A DNA stretch of 35,592 bases from positions 1 through 35,592 of the forward strand of contig JAVCCZ010000219.1 in NCBI GenBank assembly GCA_030765265.1, in the 5' to 3' direction. Positions 1-10,006 of this stretch are shown here, piece by piece (position 1 is the first letter of the stretch; every line of letters begins with the position of its first letter). The position numbers and the translations under genes were made by a program. The notes below the pieces were generated by a model. The model had not been told where the DNA came from, ran no database searches, and worked only from the letters and a program-made list of their open reading frames with translations. The stretch comes from Candidatus Erginobacter occultus. GTDB taxonomy: Bacteria; Auribacterota; Erginobacteria; Erginobacterales; Erginobacteraceae.

Positions 1-3000
1 AAAATCGTCGAGACCGCGGAGCGGGCATATTTCCCTTCCCGGCTCCGGGACCTGCTGACCGGACGCTTCTTCTTCAGCGAGCAGGAATGCGACTCCATCC
101 CCTCCTCCATTCTCCAAAGATACGGTTTTGCTTCGCTCGACGATCAGGTAGTAAAGTCTGCCAACCATCAGCAACTGCTGGGATTGGTTCTCTCCCACGC
201 GGAGGGGATCATCGAGCAATCACGCGAATTCGGAGACCGATACGTCTCCTACCTGCAAGAGACGATCGGGGACGATAAAGGGCTGCTGGTGGATATCGGC
301 TATAACGGCACCCTGCAGAAATTCATCCGCGACCGGATGGACCTCCGGCTGGAAGGTTGCTACCTGATCGCCTCCGACCGGATCGCGATTCTCCAGCGGG
401 AGGGTTTAAAATATCAAACCTATATTCAGCCGGGCGCCCCGGAGTACCGACGCTTTTTCCGCCACGTCCAGATGTTTGAGCTGTTCTTATCCGCCCGGCA
501 CCCTTCGATCATCGACGTGAGCCAGGACGATGCCGGCCGCTGGACACCGATTTACGACAGCTGCCGGACGCCCCCCGGATGCCGGAACGCCCTCGATCAG
601 CTTCACGCCGGGGCCTTAAAAGCCGTAAACGATTATTTAAAACTGGCCCCGGAAGTCGTCACCACCGATCTCTGGCCGGCGGACGAAACCCTGCGGCGGC
701 TGCTCGGTTACCTCGAGGCCCCCGACTACGCGGATTGTCGCTGCTGGGAGGAGCTTTTTTTCGAAGATTCTTTTGCCGGGCGGTCTCGACAGTATGCCTT
801 CTCCCGGGAAGACGATGGTCCCGGCCCGGTCTGGAGCGAGGGGGAGAGAGCCCGAAAGTCAGCGATTGGGCTGGATCTGCCCTCCCCCCGCGCCCACCGA
901 AGGGATTACCTTCACGACCCTCTAACCCTGCCCATCGGCAGAGACCGCCTGGCCCTGTTCGCTTATTTCCGCGAGGAGGAAAAAGCGGATCTGGAACGGT
1001 TTTTAACCTCGCTCCATTACCAGATTCATCCTGATTGGTCTTTACTGCTCGGGATCGAAGAAGGACTGAGAACCGCTTTTCAACGGTGGCGGGCCACCTA
1101 TCAACCCGGACGCGGAACTATCCACCCCCTCTTCTATCCTCGGGCGAAGGAATCATTTTCGAAATTCATCGAGCAAGCCGGCGAGGGCGGGGATTACGAC
1201 TGGGGATTTTTTTGCCTCCCCGGGGTAAGCTTGAAACCGGAAGCGCTGGCCGAGGCGGCCGCGGCCCTGAAAGAGAACCCAGATTGCGACGCGGTATATT
1301 TCGACGAAATCCGGACCGCCGGCGGAGCCGACCGGCGGACATTTTTCAAAACCGACTGGTCACCGGAACTCCTCCTCTCCGGCCCCTACCCCGGTCCGTT
1401 CTGGGGCGCCAAGCGAGGAGTCCTGGAGCTTGCGCCCGGCAAGACTCCATCCCGGAGAAAGTGGCTGTATGAAGAACTTCTGCGGCTCGCGGAAAAAAAT
1501 CGTCGGGTTTTCCACCTCCCCCGGGCCATCTACGAATACTCCCCCCCCGGCCCGGACCCGGATTACAGAGCAATCATCCAGGAATCGCTGGAGAGAAGAA
1601 ATATCAGGGGCCGGGCCTATAAATTCTTCTCCGGGGGCGGAAAAACCGGGGACGTATATTCGCTGGAGTTCCCCGACGACGGGCCGGCGGCGGCGATTAT
1701 CATTCCGACCAGAAACCAGCTTGCCATCCTGCGGCAATGCCTCGATTCTCTCCGGCGCACTACTTACCGGAATTACCGGATCTATCTCGTGGACAACGAG
1801 AGCGACGACCCGGAAACCCTCGAATTCCTCGAAGACTGCGGCCACACCGTCTTCCGGATCGCATCCCCCCCCGGTGGGTTCAATTATTCATATCTCAACA
1901 ACCAAGCCGCCGGCCGGGTCCGGGAAGACTACCTGCTTTTCCTGAACAACGACACGGAAGTAATCAACCCGCGCTGGCTGAGCCAACTGGCGGGCTGGCT
2001 CCAGTTCCCGGGAGTGGGGGCGGCGGGCGGTCGCCTCGTCTTCGCTGACGGACGGCTCCAGCACGCCGGGATCGTCAACCGCCTGCTCGACCGGGTCCTG
2101 CCGGCCCCGGCCTTCAAGCGGCTCCCCGGCGGCGACCCGGGATACAACAATCTCGCCCTCTCTCCCCGGAACTGCTCGGCCCTGACGGCGGCCTGCCTGA
2201 TCACCCCGAGACAAATCTTTCTGGACAGCGGCGGCTTTGACGAGAATCGATTCGGGGTGGCTTACAACGACTGTGACTGGGGCTTCCGCCTGACCCGGTC
2301 CGGATACCGAAACGTATACTGTCCCGAAGCCCTGCTCTATCATCACGAAGGAACCACCCGGGGAACCGGCGCCGGCAATGACAACCCGGCAGAAGAGGCG
2401 GCCTGTATCCGGCGTTACGGCCGCTGGGCCGACCCCTTTTACAACCCTAACCTCTCGCTCGATGACACCAGCTTCAAGGTCGCCGCGCGCCAGCCCTACC
2501 TCTACCGGCGCAAGAAAAAACTGCGCCTTCTGTTCTTCTCCCACAATTTTTATTACGAAGGCGCCCCTCTGGTCCTGTACGAGATCGCCCGCGGTCTGAA
2601 AGAGCGGGGTCATTTCCCGATGGTATTCTCCACCAATCCCGGTCCCCTCAGCCGGGAATACCGGGATCTGGACATCCCCGCCGGGGTGATAACCGGTCTG
2701 GATTTTTCCGCCGCCCTCCATCCAAAAACCTACACCGGGGAAATGGAACGGATCGCCCGGGAGATCGGCCGGGTGGGAGTGGACGCGGCCATCGGGAACA
2801 CCCTCCTTTCCTGGTGGGGGTTGGCGGCGGTGGGACTGCTGGATATCCCCTATCTCTGGATCATCCACGAGAGTGAAGCGCCTTTCCGCCATCCCAATCT
2901 GCTGCTCTGCGGGGCCCTGGCCCGCAAACAGGCGGAGGCGGTCTTCTATCGAGCCTACCAGAATGTTTTCGTGGCCGATTCGACCCGGGCGCTCTACCGG

Positions 3001-3699
3001 GAGTATGGCCGGAACCATAACCTGACGGTCATCCACAACAGTTTCAATCCCGGGCCGGACCGGGAGGAATGGGCGGGGGGAGACCGCCGGGAGGCAAGGA
3101 AACGGCTGGGAATCCGGGACGGGGAACTCGTCATCCTTACCCCGGGGATTATCTGTCGGCGCAAGGCTCAGCTCGACCTGGTCGCGATGATCTCTTCCCT
3201 GCCGGAAAAATATACCGCCCGGGCCAGGTTCCTGATCGTCGGGGATCGGCCTTCCCATTACAGCAAGGCGCTCCATAAAGCGGTCAGCCGGCTCCCCCGG
3301 TCGAAAAGGGAACGGGTGGAGATCATCCCGGCCACCGGACGGATGGGCTGTTATTACCTCGGGGCCGATATTCTGGCCTTCCCCTCCCATCTGGAATCCT
3401 TCCCCCGGGTGATCCAGGAGGCAATGGAGATGGAATTGGCCATCGTAACCACCCCCGTCTTCGGGATCCGGGAGATGGTGACGGACGAGGTCAGCGCCCT
3501 CTTCTTCTCTCCGGGGGATATCGGCGCTTTCGCCGACCGGATGAAGCGGCTGCTGGATTCGGAAAGCCTGCGGAACAAATTAACAATGAACGCGAAGTTG
3601 TCTCTGGGCAAACTCCCCACCCCGATGGAGATGATCGATGATTACGAAAACCTCTTCCTGGAGGCCTGGCTGAGCGGGGCTCCCCGGAAGTTGGGGTAA
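1..3699 (+). CDS. Multidomain glycosyltransferase: HAD-like (COG5610-type) N-terminal region, degenerate GT2, canonical GT2, C-terminal GT4; 5' end truncated by the window edge
   Basis: Frame 1 is open from base 1 (KIVETAERAYFPSRLRDLLTGRFFF...) into the listed ORF at 184, so 184 is not the real start. Motifs: VDIGYNGTLQ (HAD/COG5610-like), VYFDEI...FFKTDWSPELLLSGPY (GT2 YSDED/KPDWSP-type), AAIIIPTRNQLAILRQCLDSLRRTTYRNYRIYLVDNESDD and FLNNDTEV (GT2), HLESFPRVIQEAMEMELAIVTTPVFGIREMV (GT4). Confidence 0.9.
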   Translation, partial: KIVETAERAYFPSRLRDLLTGRFFFSEQECDSIPSSILQRYGFASLDDQVVKSANHQQLLGLVLSHAEGIIEQSREFGDRYVSYLQETIGDDKGLLVDIGYNGTLQKFIRDRMDLRLEGCYLIASDRIAILQREGLKYQTYIQPGAPEYRRFFRHVQMFELFLSARHPSIIDVSQDDAGRWTPIYDSCRTPPGCRNALDQLHAGALKAVNDYLKLAPEVVTTDLWPADETLRRLLGYLEAPDYADCRCWEELFFEDSFAGRSRQYAFSREDDGPGPVWSEGERARKSAIGLDLPSPRAHRRDYLHDPLTLPIGRDRLALFAYFREEEKADLERFLTSLHYQIHPDWSLLLGIEEGLRTAFQRWRATYQPGRGTIHPLFYPRAKESFSKFIEQAGEGGDYDWGFFCLPGVSLKPEALAEAAAALKENPDCDAVYFDEIRTAGGADRRTFFKTDWSPELLLSGPYPGPFWGAKRGVLELAPGKTPSRRKWLYEELLRLAEKNRRVFHLPRAIYEYSPPGPDPDYRAIIQESLERRNIRGRAYKFFSGGGKTGDVYSLEFPDDGPAAAIIIPTRNQLAILRQCLDSLRRTTYRNYRIYLVDNESDDPETLEFLEDCGHTVFRIASPPGGFNYSYLNNQAAGRVREDYLLFLNNDTEVINPRWLSQLAGWLQFPGVGAAGGRLVFADGRLQHAGIVNRLLDRVLPAPAFKRLPGGDPGYNNLALSPRNCSALTAACLITPRQIFLDSGGFDENRFGVAYNDCDWGFRLTRSGYRNVYCPEALLYHHEGTTRGTGAGNDNPAEEAACIRRYGRWADPFYNPNLSLDDTSFKVAARQPYLYRRKKKLRLLFFSHNFYYEGAPLVLYEIARGLKERGHFPMVFSTNPGPLSREYRDLDIPAGVITGLDFSAALHPKTYTGEMERIAREIGRVGVDAAIGNTLLSWWGLAAVGLLDIPYLWIIHESEAPFRHPNLLLCGALARKQAEAVFYRAYQNVFVADSTRALYREYGRNHNLTVIHNSFNPGPDREEWAGGDRREARKRLGIRDGELVILTPGIICRRKAQLDLVAMISSLPEKYTARARFLIVGDRPSHYSKALHKAVSRLPRSKRERVEIIPATGRMGCYYLGADILAFPSHLESFPRVIQEAMEMELAIVTTPVFGIREMVTDEVSALFFSPGDIGAFADRMKRLLDSESLRNKLTMNAKLSLGKLPTPMEMIDDYENLFLEAWLSGAPRKLG

Positions 3700-3736
3700 A
3701 CGATCCGGCCCCGGGAAACACCGGAGAGTCATTGCA

Positions 3737-4918
3737 ATGACCGAGGGGATTTCCATAATTATACCCACCTTGAACGGGGGTCAAAGATTCAAGAAGTGTC
3801 TGGCGGCGATCAGAGAGCAGCGTTACGATCACCACGTGCAGTTGATCGTTATCGACTCGGGGTCGGCGGATGGGACACTCGAGGCGGCGGAAAGGGCGGG
3901 GGCACGGCTTCTCAAGATCAAACAAGAGGTTTTCCACCATAGCCGGACCAGGAACGAGGCTCTCCGATCCGCCCTCCACGACAAAGTAGTGTTTTTGACT
4001 CAAGACGCGATCCCGGATTCCGCGAACTGGCTGGAAATTATGTCCAACTCGCTGGAGCGGGATAATGTTGTCGCCGCCTACGGCCGTCACCGGCCCCACG
4101 ATGACGCCGACCTCTTCGCCTGGTTTGAAACAAAGTCCGACTCCCAATTCCTGGGCGAAGACGTCCTCATCCAGTCCCTGGACTCCCCGGACAGTTTTTG
4201 GGAAATGCCCTATAACCGGGCGGACAGGTTAACCCGATGCGACAATGTCTGCGCGATTTATCGGCGCGAACGACTGGATCAGACCCCCTTCCCCGATGTA
4301 GCTTTCGGCGAGGATATGGCCTGGGCGAAAGAGGTTATTTTACAGGGACTGAAGATTAAGTACGATCCAGCCATTCAAGTCCGGCATTCCCATAATCGCT
4401 CTCCCGATTACCGCTTTCGGAGGGCGCTGATCGCCAACATCGTCTCAGCCGAGATTTTGCAGAGAGTCAGGGAAGATCTGTCTTTTCTCTCCGCCCGGGA
4501 TCTGGACCGGGCGGAACGGATCTTACAAGCGAAGCGAGCACGGCTGGCCAGACGGCTGACCGGGAAGGGAGGCGCTCAACAGCCGGCCCCGGCGGCGCTG
4601 ATCTCGATTCTCTGCCGGATGCCCCGGGTTATCAACGCCCTGACGCCGATGTTCGAACGGCTGACGTTCACCGGGGGCCGGAAACAATGGCTGTTCACTT
4701 TTCCCAGGGTGGTTGATGCCAAGATCGGATATGTTTTGAATACGGTGAAAAAGGAAGTTCCCCGGGCGACCAACCAGGAACTGTTTTCCTGCGCGGAACA
4801 GATGATCGGATCAATCAAAGGGACCCTCTACGGCAGCGTAGCCGCCAGTTACCGGCTCCAGGGCGGACTCTCCGCGGAGCTGCGCGACACGATCGAGCCC
4901 TTGCTCGAGGGGATCTAA
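3737..4918 (+). CDS. GT2 family glycosyltransferase (rhamnosyltransferase-like)
   Basis: ISIIIPTLNGGQRFKKCLAAIREQ...VIDSGSADGTLEAAERAGARLLKI; typical GT2 N-terminus, 393 aa. Confidence 0.88.
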   Translation: MTEGISIIIPTLNGGQRFKKCLAAIREQRYDHHVQLIVIDSGSADGTLEAAERAGARLLKIKQEVFHHSRTRNEALRSALHDKVVFLTQDAIPDSANWLEIMSNSLERDNVVAAYGRHRPHDDADLFAWFETKSDSQFLGEDVLIQSLDSPDSFWEMPYNRADRLTRCDNVCAIYRRERLDQTPFPDVAFGEDMAWAKEVILQGLKIKYDPAIQVRHSHNRSPDYRFRRALIANIVSAEILQRVREDLSFLSARDLDRAERILQAKRARLARRLTGKGGAQQPAPAALISILCRMPRVINALTPMFERLTFTGGRKQWLFTFPRVVDAKIGYVLNTVKKEVPRATNQELFSCAEQMIGSIKGTLYGSVAASYRLQGGLSAELRDTIEPLLEGI

Positions 4919-4951
4919 CCGGAGACCATTCGCCCTCCCCGAGCCCGGCGT

Positions 4952-6088
4952 TCAGGCCAGGAGACCGCGGTAAACTTCCCAGGTCATCCGGGCGGTTTCG
5001 GCCCAGGAAAATCGGGCGGCATATTGCCGGCCGGTTTCCCGGCGTTCCCGGCGGCGGAGACAGTCTTCCCCGAGCAGGTTTTCCACCGCGTCCCTCCAGG
5101 CCTCGACGTCGAGAACGCCCGGCCGGACCACCGCGGGGGTGTCGAGAATTTCCGGCAGGGCCCCCCCCTCGGAAGAGACCACCGGCGTGCCGCAGGCCAG
5201 CGCTTCCAGGGGTGGAAGACCGAAACCTTCGTATAACGACGGGAAGAGCAGCGCCTCGGCTCCGCTGTAGAGGGCGGGGAGCAGATCCTCCGGCACGTAA
5301 GAGAGGAGGCGGATATCCCCGGCCCGGGGCGAGTTCTTAAACCGCTCCAGGATCGGCTCGGCCCGCCATCCGGTGGAGCCGGCGACCGCCAGCAGCCCGT
5401 CAAACTTTTCGCCTAACCTTTCCCAGACCTCGACGGCGAAGATATGATTCTTGCGCGGCTCCAGGGTGCCGACGGTCAGCAGGTAGGGACGGTCCAGGCC
5501 CAACTCCGCGCGCATAGACTTGACGGCGTCATCCCCAGTCGGCCGAAAACGCGGTTCCACACCCAGGTAGGTTACGTGGATCCGCGCCGGATCGACTCCC
5601 AGTTCTGTCGCTATCTCAGCGGCGCTAAAGCGCGAGATGGTGATGATGGCGTCGGAGCGGGCCGCCGAACGCGGCAGGAAACGGCGGAGCCGCCGCAGAT
5701 TGCCCGGCTCGGCGTACCGGGGGAAGCGCAGATACGACATATCGTGAATGGTAATCACGGATCGCCGGCCCCGGCGCAACGGCGGCGAGACGAAATTGGG
5801 GAAATGATAAATATCGGAATCGGTCCCGGCCAGTGCGGTGAAATCCGGCCAGGGTAAATAACGCCACACCCCTTCAACCAAACGGCCGGGCAGGAGGCGG
5901 AACGGTCGGAGATCGGCACCCGGAACCGCCGGAGGCGACCCTTTTCCTTGGAAATCAAAGTAAAACAGTCGTAACCGATCTCCGGAGGACGCGGCCAGCG
6001 GCGCCAGGTGTTGGGCCAGGTTCCGGGTATAACGTCCGACCCCGGCGGCCCGGCTGACCGCCGCCTGGATGTTGAGACAGACTTCCAC
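4952..6088 (-). CDS. GT4 family glycosyltransferase
   Basis: ORF is open to 6298 but homology-like sequence begins at GTG 6088 (VEVCLNIQAAVSRAAGVGRYTRNLAQHL). Contains LLTVGTLEPRKNH and PSLYEGFGLPPLEALACGTPVVSSEGGALPEI. The start is supported by the homologous remnant at 24635-24777. Confidence 0.9.
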   Translation of the reverse strand: MEVCLNIQAAVSRAAGVGRYTRNLAQHLAPLAASSGDRLRLFYFDFQGKGSPPAVPGADLRPFRLLPGRLVEGVWRYLPWPDFTALAGTDSDIYHFPNFVSPPLRRGRRSVITIHDMSYLRFPRYAEPGNLRRLRRFLPRSAARSDAIITISRFSAAEIATELGVDPARIHVTYLGVEPRFRPTGDDAVKSMRAELGLDRPYLLTVGTLEPRKNHIFAVEVWERLGEKFDGLLAVAGSTGWRAEPILERFKNSPRAGDIRLLSYVPEDLLPALYSGAEALLFPSLYEGFGLPPLEALACGTPVVSSEGGALPEILDTPAVVRPGVLDVEAWRDAVENLLGEDCLRRRERRETGRQYAARFSWAETARMTWEVYRGLLA

Positions 6089-6393
6089 GGTTTGAGTTCC
6101 TCCGGTATCGCGGCAATTATCCTGCCGGCAATAATCCCACGAATGACACAAAAGGGATAGAAAAAGTTCCCTGGTATCCCAGGGAGCGGCGCTATTTGCC
6201 AGGGAGCGCTCCGGCCGGAATCCGACAGGGCCGTCATCATTCTCTGTGACCGGCCAACCGTACCCGAAAACGTAATTGTTCGGCCCGGTTCTTGCCATAC
6301 GCCCCGGGTTGTGAGAAGATTACCCCGGTTGCCATCCCCGGGAACGCCCGGAACAGGGCCCCCCGACGGTATTCAAATCCTGATCGGTGACTT

Positions 6394-8508
6394 ATGCGTC
6401 ATACAGCCTTTTTCAGTTCAATTTCGGGAAAGATCTTAACTACCCCGCTAAACCGGGGGCGTTTCGGACTCCCCGTGCTCATCTTCTGCGGTATGCTGGC
6501 GGCGGCAGGCTGCCGCGATCCCGGGCAGACTGAGCGGGACCGGCACCGGCTGACCGTGGAGGAGCTGACCGGCGGACATACCCGGGTGGTCTGGACCCAG
6601 GATACCGAGGAACTCCGGGATGTCTTCGGCGGGGGTTCCCGGCTCCGCCTGATGGGCTACGACAGCCGCGACGGCCGGGGGGAGCGGATTATCCTCCCCG
6701 GTCCGGCCCCGATCCTCAAACCCCTGTTCACCCCGGACGGGGAGCAGGTTGTCTACTCCGTGATCGAGGAAGACGCGACCTACATCGTCAACTGGGACGG
6801 CGGCGGTCACCGCCGCCTGGCGGACGGGATGGCCGTGGCCACCTGGCGCGATCCCGCCGACGGCCGGGACTGGCTGTATATCGGCCGCGACGTGCGCGAT
6901 GAGCGGGGGTTTTGTTTTCCCCGGATCGTCCGCGCCCCGCTCGACCAGATCAAGGCCGAAGAGACCGTCTGGGACGGGCCTTTGATGGCGATGGACAATA
7001 TCCAGCTCTCCGCCGACGGCCGGCGGGCTTCCAGCTTATTCCCCTGGCCGAAGTCCGGGGTGGCTCATTTTCCCAACGGCGGGTTCGACCGGATCGGGCG
7101 CGGCTGCTGGACCGCGATGGCCCCGGATGATTCGGGTATTATGTGGACCCTGGACGGGGCACACCGCAACCTGCTGATGGCGGACACCCGGGGCGATGAC
7201 CGCTGGACGATCAACCTCAGCCAGGCCCCGGTGATCGGCGGACACGAGATTTATCACCCTCGCTGGAGCAATCATCCTTACCTGATGGTGCTTTCGGGCC
7301 CCTACACCATCCGGGCCGGGGGCAATAATATCCGCGGAGGAGGCCCCGAGGTGGAGATCCAGATCGGCCGGTTCAGCCGGGATCGCCGTTCCATCGAGGA
7401 ATGGGCTCAGGTCAGTAAAAATGACTACCTGAATGTCTACCCCGACCTCTGGGTTAAACCAGCCGCCCCGATCCCCCGTCCCTCCCCGGCCGGCGCCCGG
7501 GTCCGGAACGGTGAACCGGAAACGGCCTGGCCGGCGGTTACCGATCACCTGGCCTACCTGTGGCGAAACCGGGACGCGGCCAACCGGGTCGAAACCGGGG
7601 ACGGCGAGATTCGGGATTGCAACCCCGAACCGGCGGGCTCGGCCCGGTACGGTCGACACCTCGGTATGGACCTCCGGCGGGGTTACTTCGTCGATCGCGA
7701 CGCCGGCCCCGCCGTGGCGGAGGAGATGGGGGAGACGGGCGAGTTCACCTTCCAGGCCTGGCTGACTCCCGAGGGCGAGGGGGACCGGGCGGCGGCCATC
7801 TGGGGGGTGGGTGAGGGTGATACGGATGTCCGGGCCGGCCTGTCGATTGTCGACGGCCAGCTCTGCCTGCGCTGGCGGACGGAGTCGGCCAGGCTGAACG
7901 GCGTCGAGGAGGGCGGCGGACCAAGACACCTGGCGGTAACTTGCGCGGCGGGGAGGGTTTCAGTTTACCGTGACGGGGAACCGGTCGGTGAAGCGGACCT
8001 GCCCTCGTTTCACCCGGGTTCCTGGGCGGGCGGTCCGATCTATTTCGGGGGTACTCCGCTGGAGGGAACGAACTGGAGCGGGTTTATGGAAGGCGTCGCC
8101 TGGCATACCCGGGCACTCTCGCCGGGGGAGATCTCCCGGGAGGCCGCCGCCTACCGCGCGACGGCCGGCGGGCGGCCGGCGGCCGAAACGGTTACCGTCC
8201 GGGCGGAACTGACCGAGGCGTCCGCGATCCCCTCCCCGGCGGATATCGCGCCCTACCGGCGGGGACTGGTGGTCAACGAATACCGGGTCATCGAGGTGCT
8301 GAACGGGGACCTGGAGGCCGAGAAGATCCTGGCGGCCCACTGGGTGATTATGGACGGCCGGACCCTAAAGACGGCCCGGAGGGAACCCGGCCGGGAATAC
8401 ACGATGCGTCTCGAACCGTATGAAGGCCGGCCGGAACTGCAGGGCGAACGCCTCTCGATGGACACGGAGAATATCCTCCTGGCCACCTACTTCGATATCG
8501 ATTCGTGA
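6394..8508 (+). CDS. Putative lipoprotein: TolB/PD40-like propeller region, LamG/concanavalin A-like domain, and a C-terminal domain resembling that of the AlgJ-like protein at 10007-11701
   Basis: N-terminal hydrophobic segment with lipobox-like LAAAGC. Repeats of the form YTPDGEQVVYSV / QLSADGRRASS. Middle region GEFTFQAWLTPEGEGDRAAAIWGVG...VYRDGEPVGEADL is LamG-like. Confidence 0.75.
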   Translation: MRHTAFFSSISGKILTTPLNRGRFGLPVLIFCGMLAAAGCRDPGQTERDRHRLTVEELTGGHTRVVWTQDTEELRDVFGGGSRLRLMGYDSRDGRGERIILPGPAPILKPLFTPDGEQVVYSVIEEDATYIVNWDGGGHRRLADGMAVATWRDPADGRDWLYIGRDVRDERGFCFPRIVRAPLDQIKAEETVWDGPLMAMDNIQLSADGRRASSLFPWPKSGVAHFPNGGFDRIGRGCWTAMAPDDSGIMWTLDGAHRNLLMADTRGDDRWTINLSQAPVIGGHEIYHPRWSNHPYLMVLSGPYTIRAGGNNIRGGGPEVEIQIGRFSRDRRSIEEWAQVSKNDYLNVYPDLWVKPAAPIPRPSPAGARVRNGEPETAWPAVTDHLAYLWRNRDAANRVETGDGEIRDCNPEPAGSARYGRHLGMDLRRGYFVDRDAGPAVAEEMGETGEFTFQAWLTPEGEGDRAAAIWGVGEGDTDVRAGLSIVDGQLCLRWRTESARLNGVEEGGGPRHLAVTCAAGRVSVYRDGEPVGEADLPSFHPGSWAGGPIYFGGTPLEGTNWSGFMEGVAWHTRALSPGEISREAAAYRATAGGRPAAETVTVRAELTEASAIPSPADIAPYRRGLVVNEYRVIEVLNGDLEAEKILAAHWVIMDGRTLKTARREPGREYTMRLEPYEGRPELQGERLSMDTENILLATYFDIDS

Positions 8509-8547
8509 TTTTCATCACCGGCCGGACTGGATAACAGATAACCGGTT

Positions 8548-10005
8548 ATGGTCTTCAGTTCCAACCTCTTTATCTTCTATTTTATCCCCCTGGCGCTGCT
8601 GGGTTATTACCTGGCCCCGCGCCGCGGCAAGCACCTGGTGCTGACCGGGCTCAGTTACGCCTTTTACGGCTGGGCCAACCCGGCCTTCGGCATCCTGCTC
8701 GCCTTCTCCACGGTGGTGGACTACTTCTGCGGGCTGGTGATCGTCGGCCGCAACCCGTTCAACGGGCGGTACGACGCCGCTCCCCTGCCCCCCGACACGC
8801 CCCGCACCCGGGCCCAGAAGACCGCCGTCGCCGTATCCGTGATCACCAACCTCTCCTTGCTTGGATTCTTCAAGTACTTCAACTTCGCCGTCGAAAATTA
8901 CGACTCGCTGATCGGACTCCTCGGCATCGAGGGATTCCAGCTCGATCTCGCTCTCCGGGTCACCCTGCCCCTGGGCATAAGTTTCTATACCTTCCAGTCG
9001 ATGAGCTACACGATCGACGTCTACCGGGGACACGCCCGGGTCCTGCGCAACTTCATCGACTTCGCCTGTTATGTCTCGATGTTCCCCCAGCTGGTCGCCG
9101 GGCCGATCATCCGGTTCTCCGAGATCTCGGAACAGCTCCGCACCCGCTCCCACACCCTGACCAAGTTCGCCCGGGGCGCGGCCTTCATCTCCCTGGGACT
9201 GGCCAAGAAGATCCTGATCGCCAACCCCTGCGGCAAGATCGCCGATGTAGCCTTCGACGCCGGGGCGATCGGGGTGCTCGATTCCTGGTACGGCGTGGTC
9301 GCCTACGCCTTCCAGATCTACTTCGACTTCAGCGCCTACACGGATATGGCCATCGGCCTGGGACTGATGCTGGGCTTCGTCTTCCCCAAGAACTTCGACT
9401 CCCCCTACCTCGCGAAGTCGATCACGGAATTCTGGAAACGCTGGCATATCTCCCTCTCCTCCTGGCTGCGCGACTATCTCTACATCCCGCTCGGCGGCAA
9501 CCGCAAGGGGAAGCGGCGAACTTACGTCAACCTGGCGCTGGTTATGCTCCTCGGCGGCCTCTGGCACGGGGCGGCCTGGAACTTCGTCATCTGGGGCGGC
9601 TTCCACGGCCTCCTGCTCGGCCTCGAGCGGATGGGAGGGAAGCATTCCGCCTACCGCCGCCTGCCCGGTCCGGTTCGGGTGGCCCTGACCTTCTTCCTGA
9701 TCTGTATCTCCTGGGTCTTCTTCCGGGCCGCCGACCTGCCGGCGGCCCTGGCCTACCTGGGGGCGATGTTCGGCCTGGTCCCGGGCACGGCCACGGCCCC
9801 GCTGCTCGGCGGCCTGATCTACCAGCCCTATTACCTGGGGACATTCATCCTGGCCGGGATGATAACCTGGGGAGCCCCCCAGACCTGGGACTGGACCCGC
9901 CGGCTGCCGGCCTGGAAGATCGTCATCTGTCTCGCTCTCTTCCTGATCTCGATCCTGATTCTCGCCACCCAAGCCTATAACCCGTTCATCTACTTTATCT
10001 TCTGA
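8548..10005 (+). CDS. MBOAT family O-acyltransferase (AlgI-like)
   Basis: NLFIFYFIPLALLGYYLA, FDFSAYTDMAIGLGLMLGF, LGGLWHGAAWNFVIWGGFHG (MBOAT histidine region); multi-TM, 485 aa. Confidence 0.93.
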   Translation: MVFSSNLFIFYFIPLALLGYYLAPRRGKHLVLTGLSYAFYGWANPAFGILLAFSTVVDYFCGLVIVGRNPFNGRYDAAPLPPDTPRTRAQKTAVAVSVITNLSLLGFFKYFNFAVENYDSLIGLLGIEGFQLDLALRVTLPLGISFYTFQSMSYTIDVYRGHARVLRNFIDFACYVSMFPQLVAGPIIRFSEISEQLRTRSHTLTKFARGAAFISLGLAKKILIANPCGKIADVAFDAGAIGVLDSWYGVVAYAFQIYFDFSAYTDMAIGLGLMLGFVFPKNFDSPYLAKSITEFWKRWHISLSSWLRDYLYIPLGGNRKGKRRTYVNLALVMLLGGLWHGAAWNFVIWGGFHGLLLGLERMGGKHSAYRRLPGPVRVALTFFLICISWVFFRAADLPAALAYLGAMFGLVPGTATAPLLGGLIYQPYYLGTFILAGMITWGAPQTWDWTRRLPAWKIVICLALFLISILILATQAYNPFIYFIF

Positions 10006-10006
10006 T

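Noticed and set aside
87-278. 63-aa ORF at the left edge
   Set aside because: Overlaps the frame-1 reading that is continuous with the large glycosyltransferase.
1888-3390. 500-aa minus-strand ORF antisense to the multidomain glycosyltransferase
   Set aside because: G/P/R/E-rich shadow translation; the plus strand has unambiguous GT2 and GT4 motifs.
7036-7929. 297-aa minus-strand ORF antisense to the LamG lipoprotein
   Set aside because: Shadow ORF; no motif and no coupling to neighbours.
8515-9972. 485-aa minus-strand ORF fully antisense to the MBOAT gene
   Set aside because: Low-complexity G/D/E/Q/P/R-rich translation without recognisable motifs; typical shadow ORF opposite a high-GC gene, and the MBOAT reading is clear.
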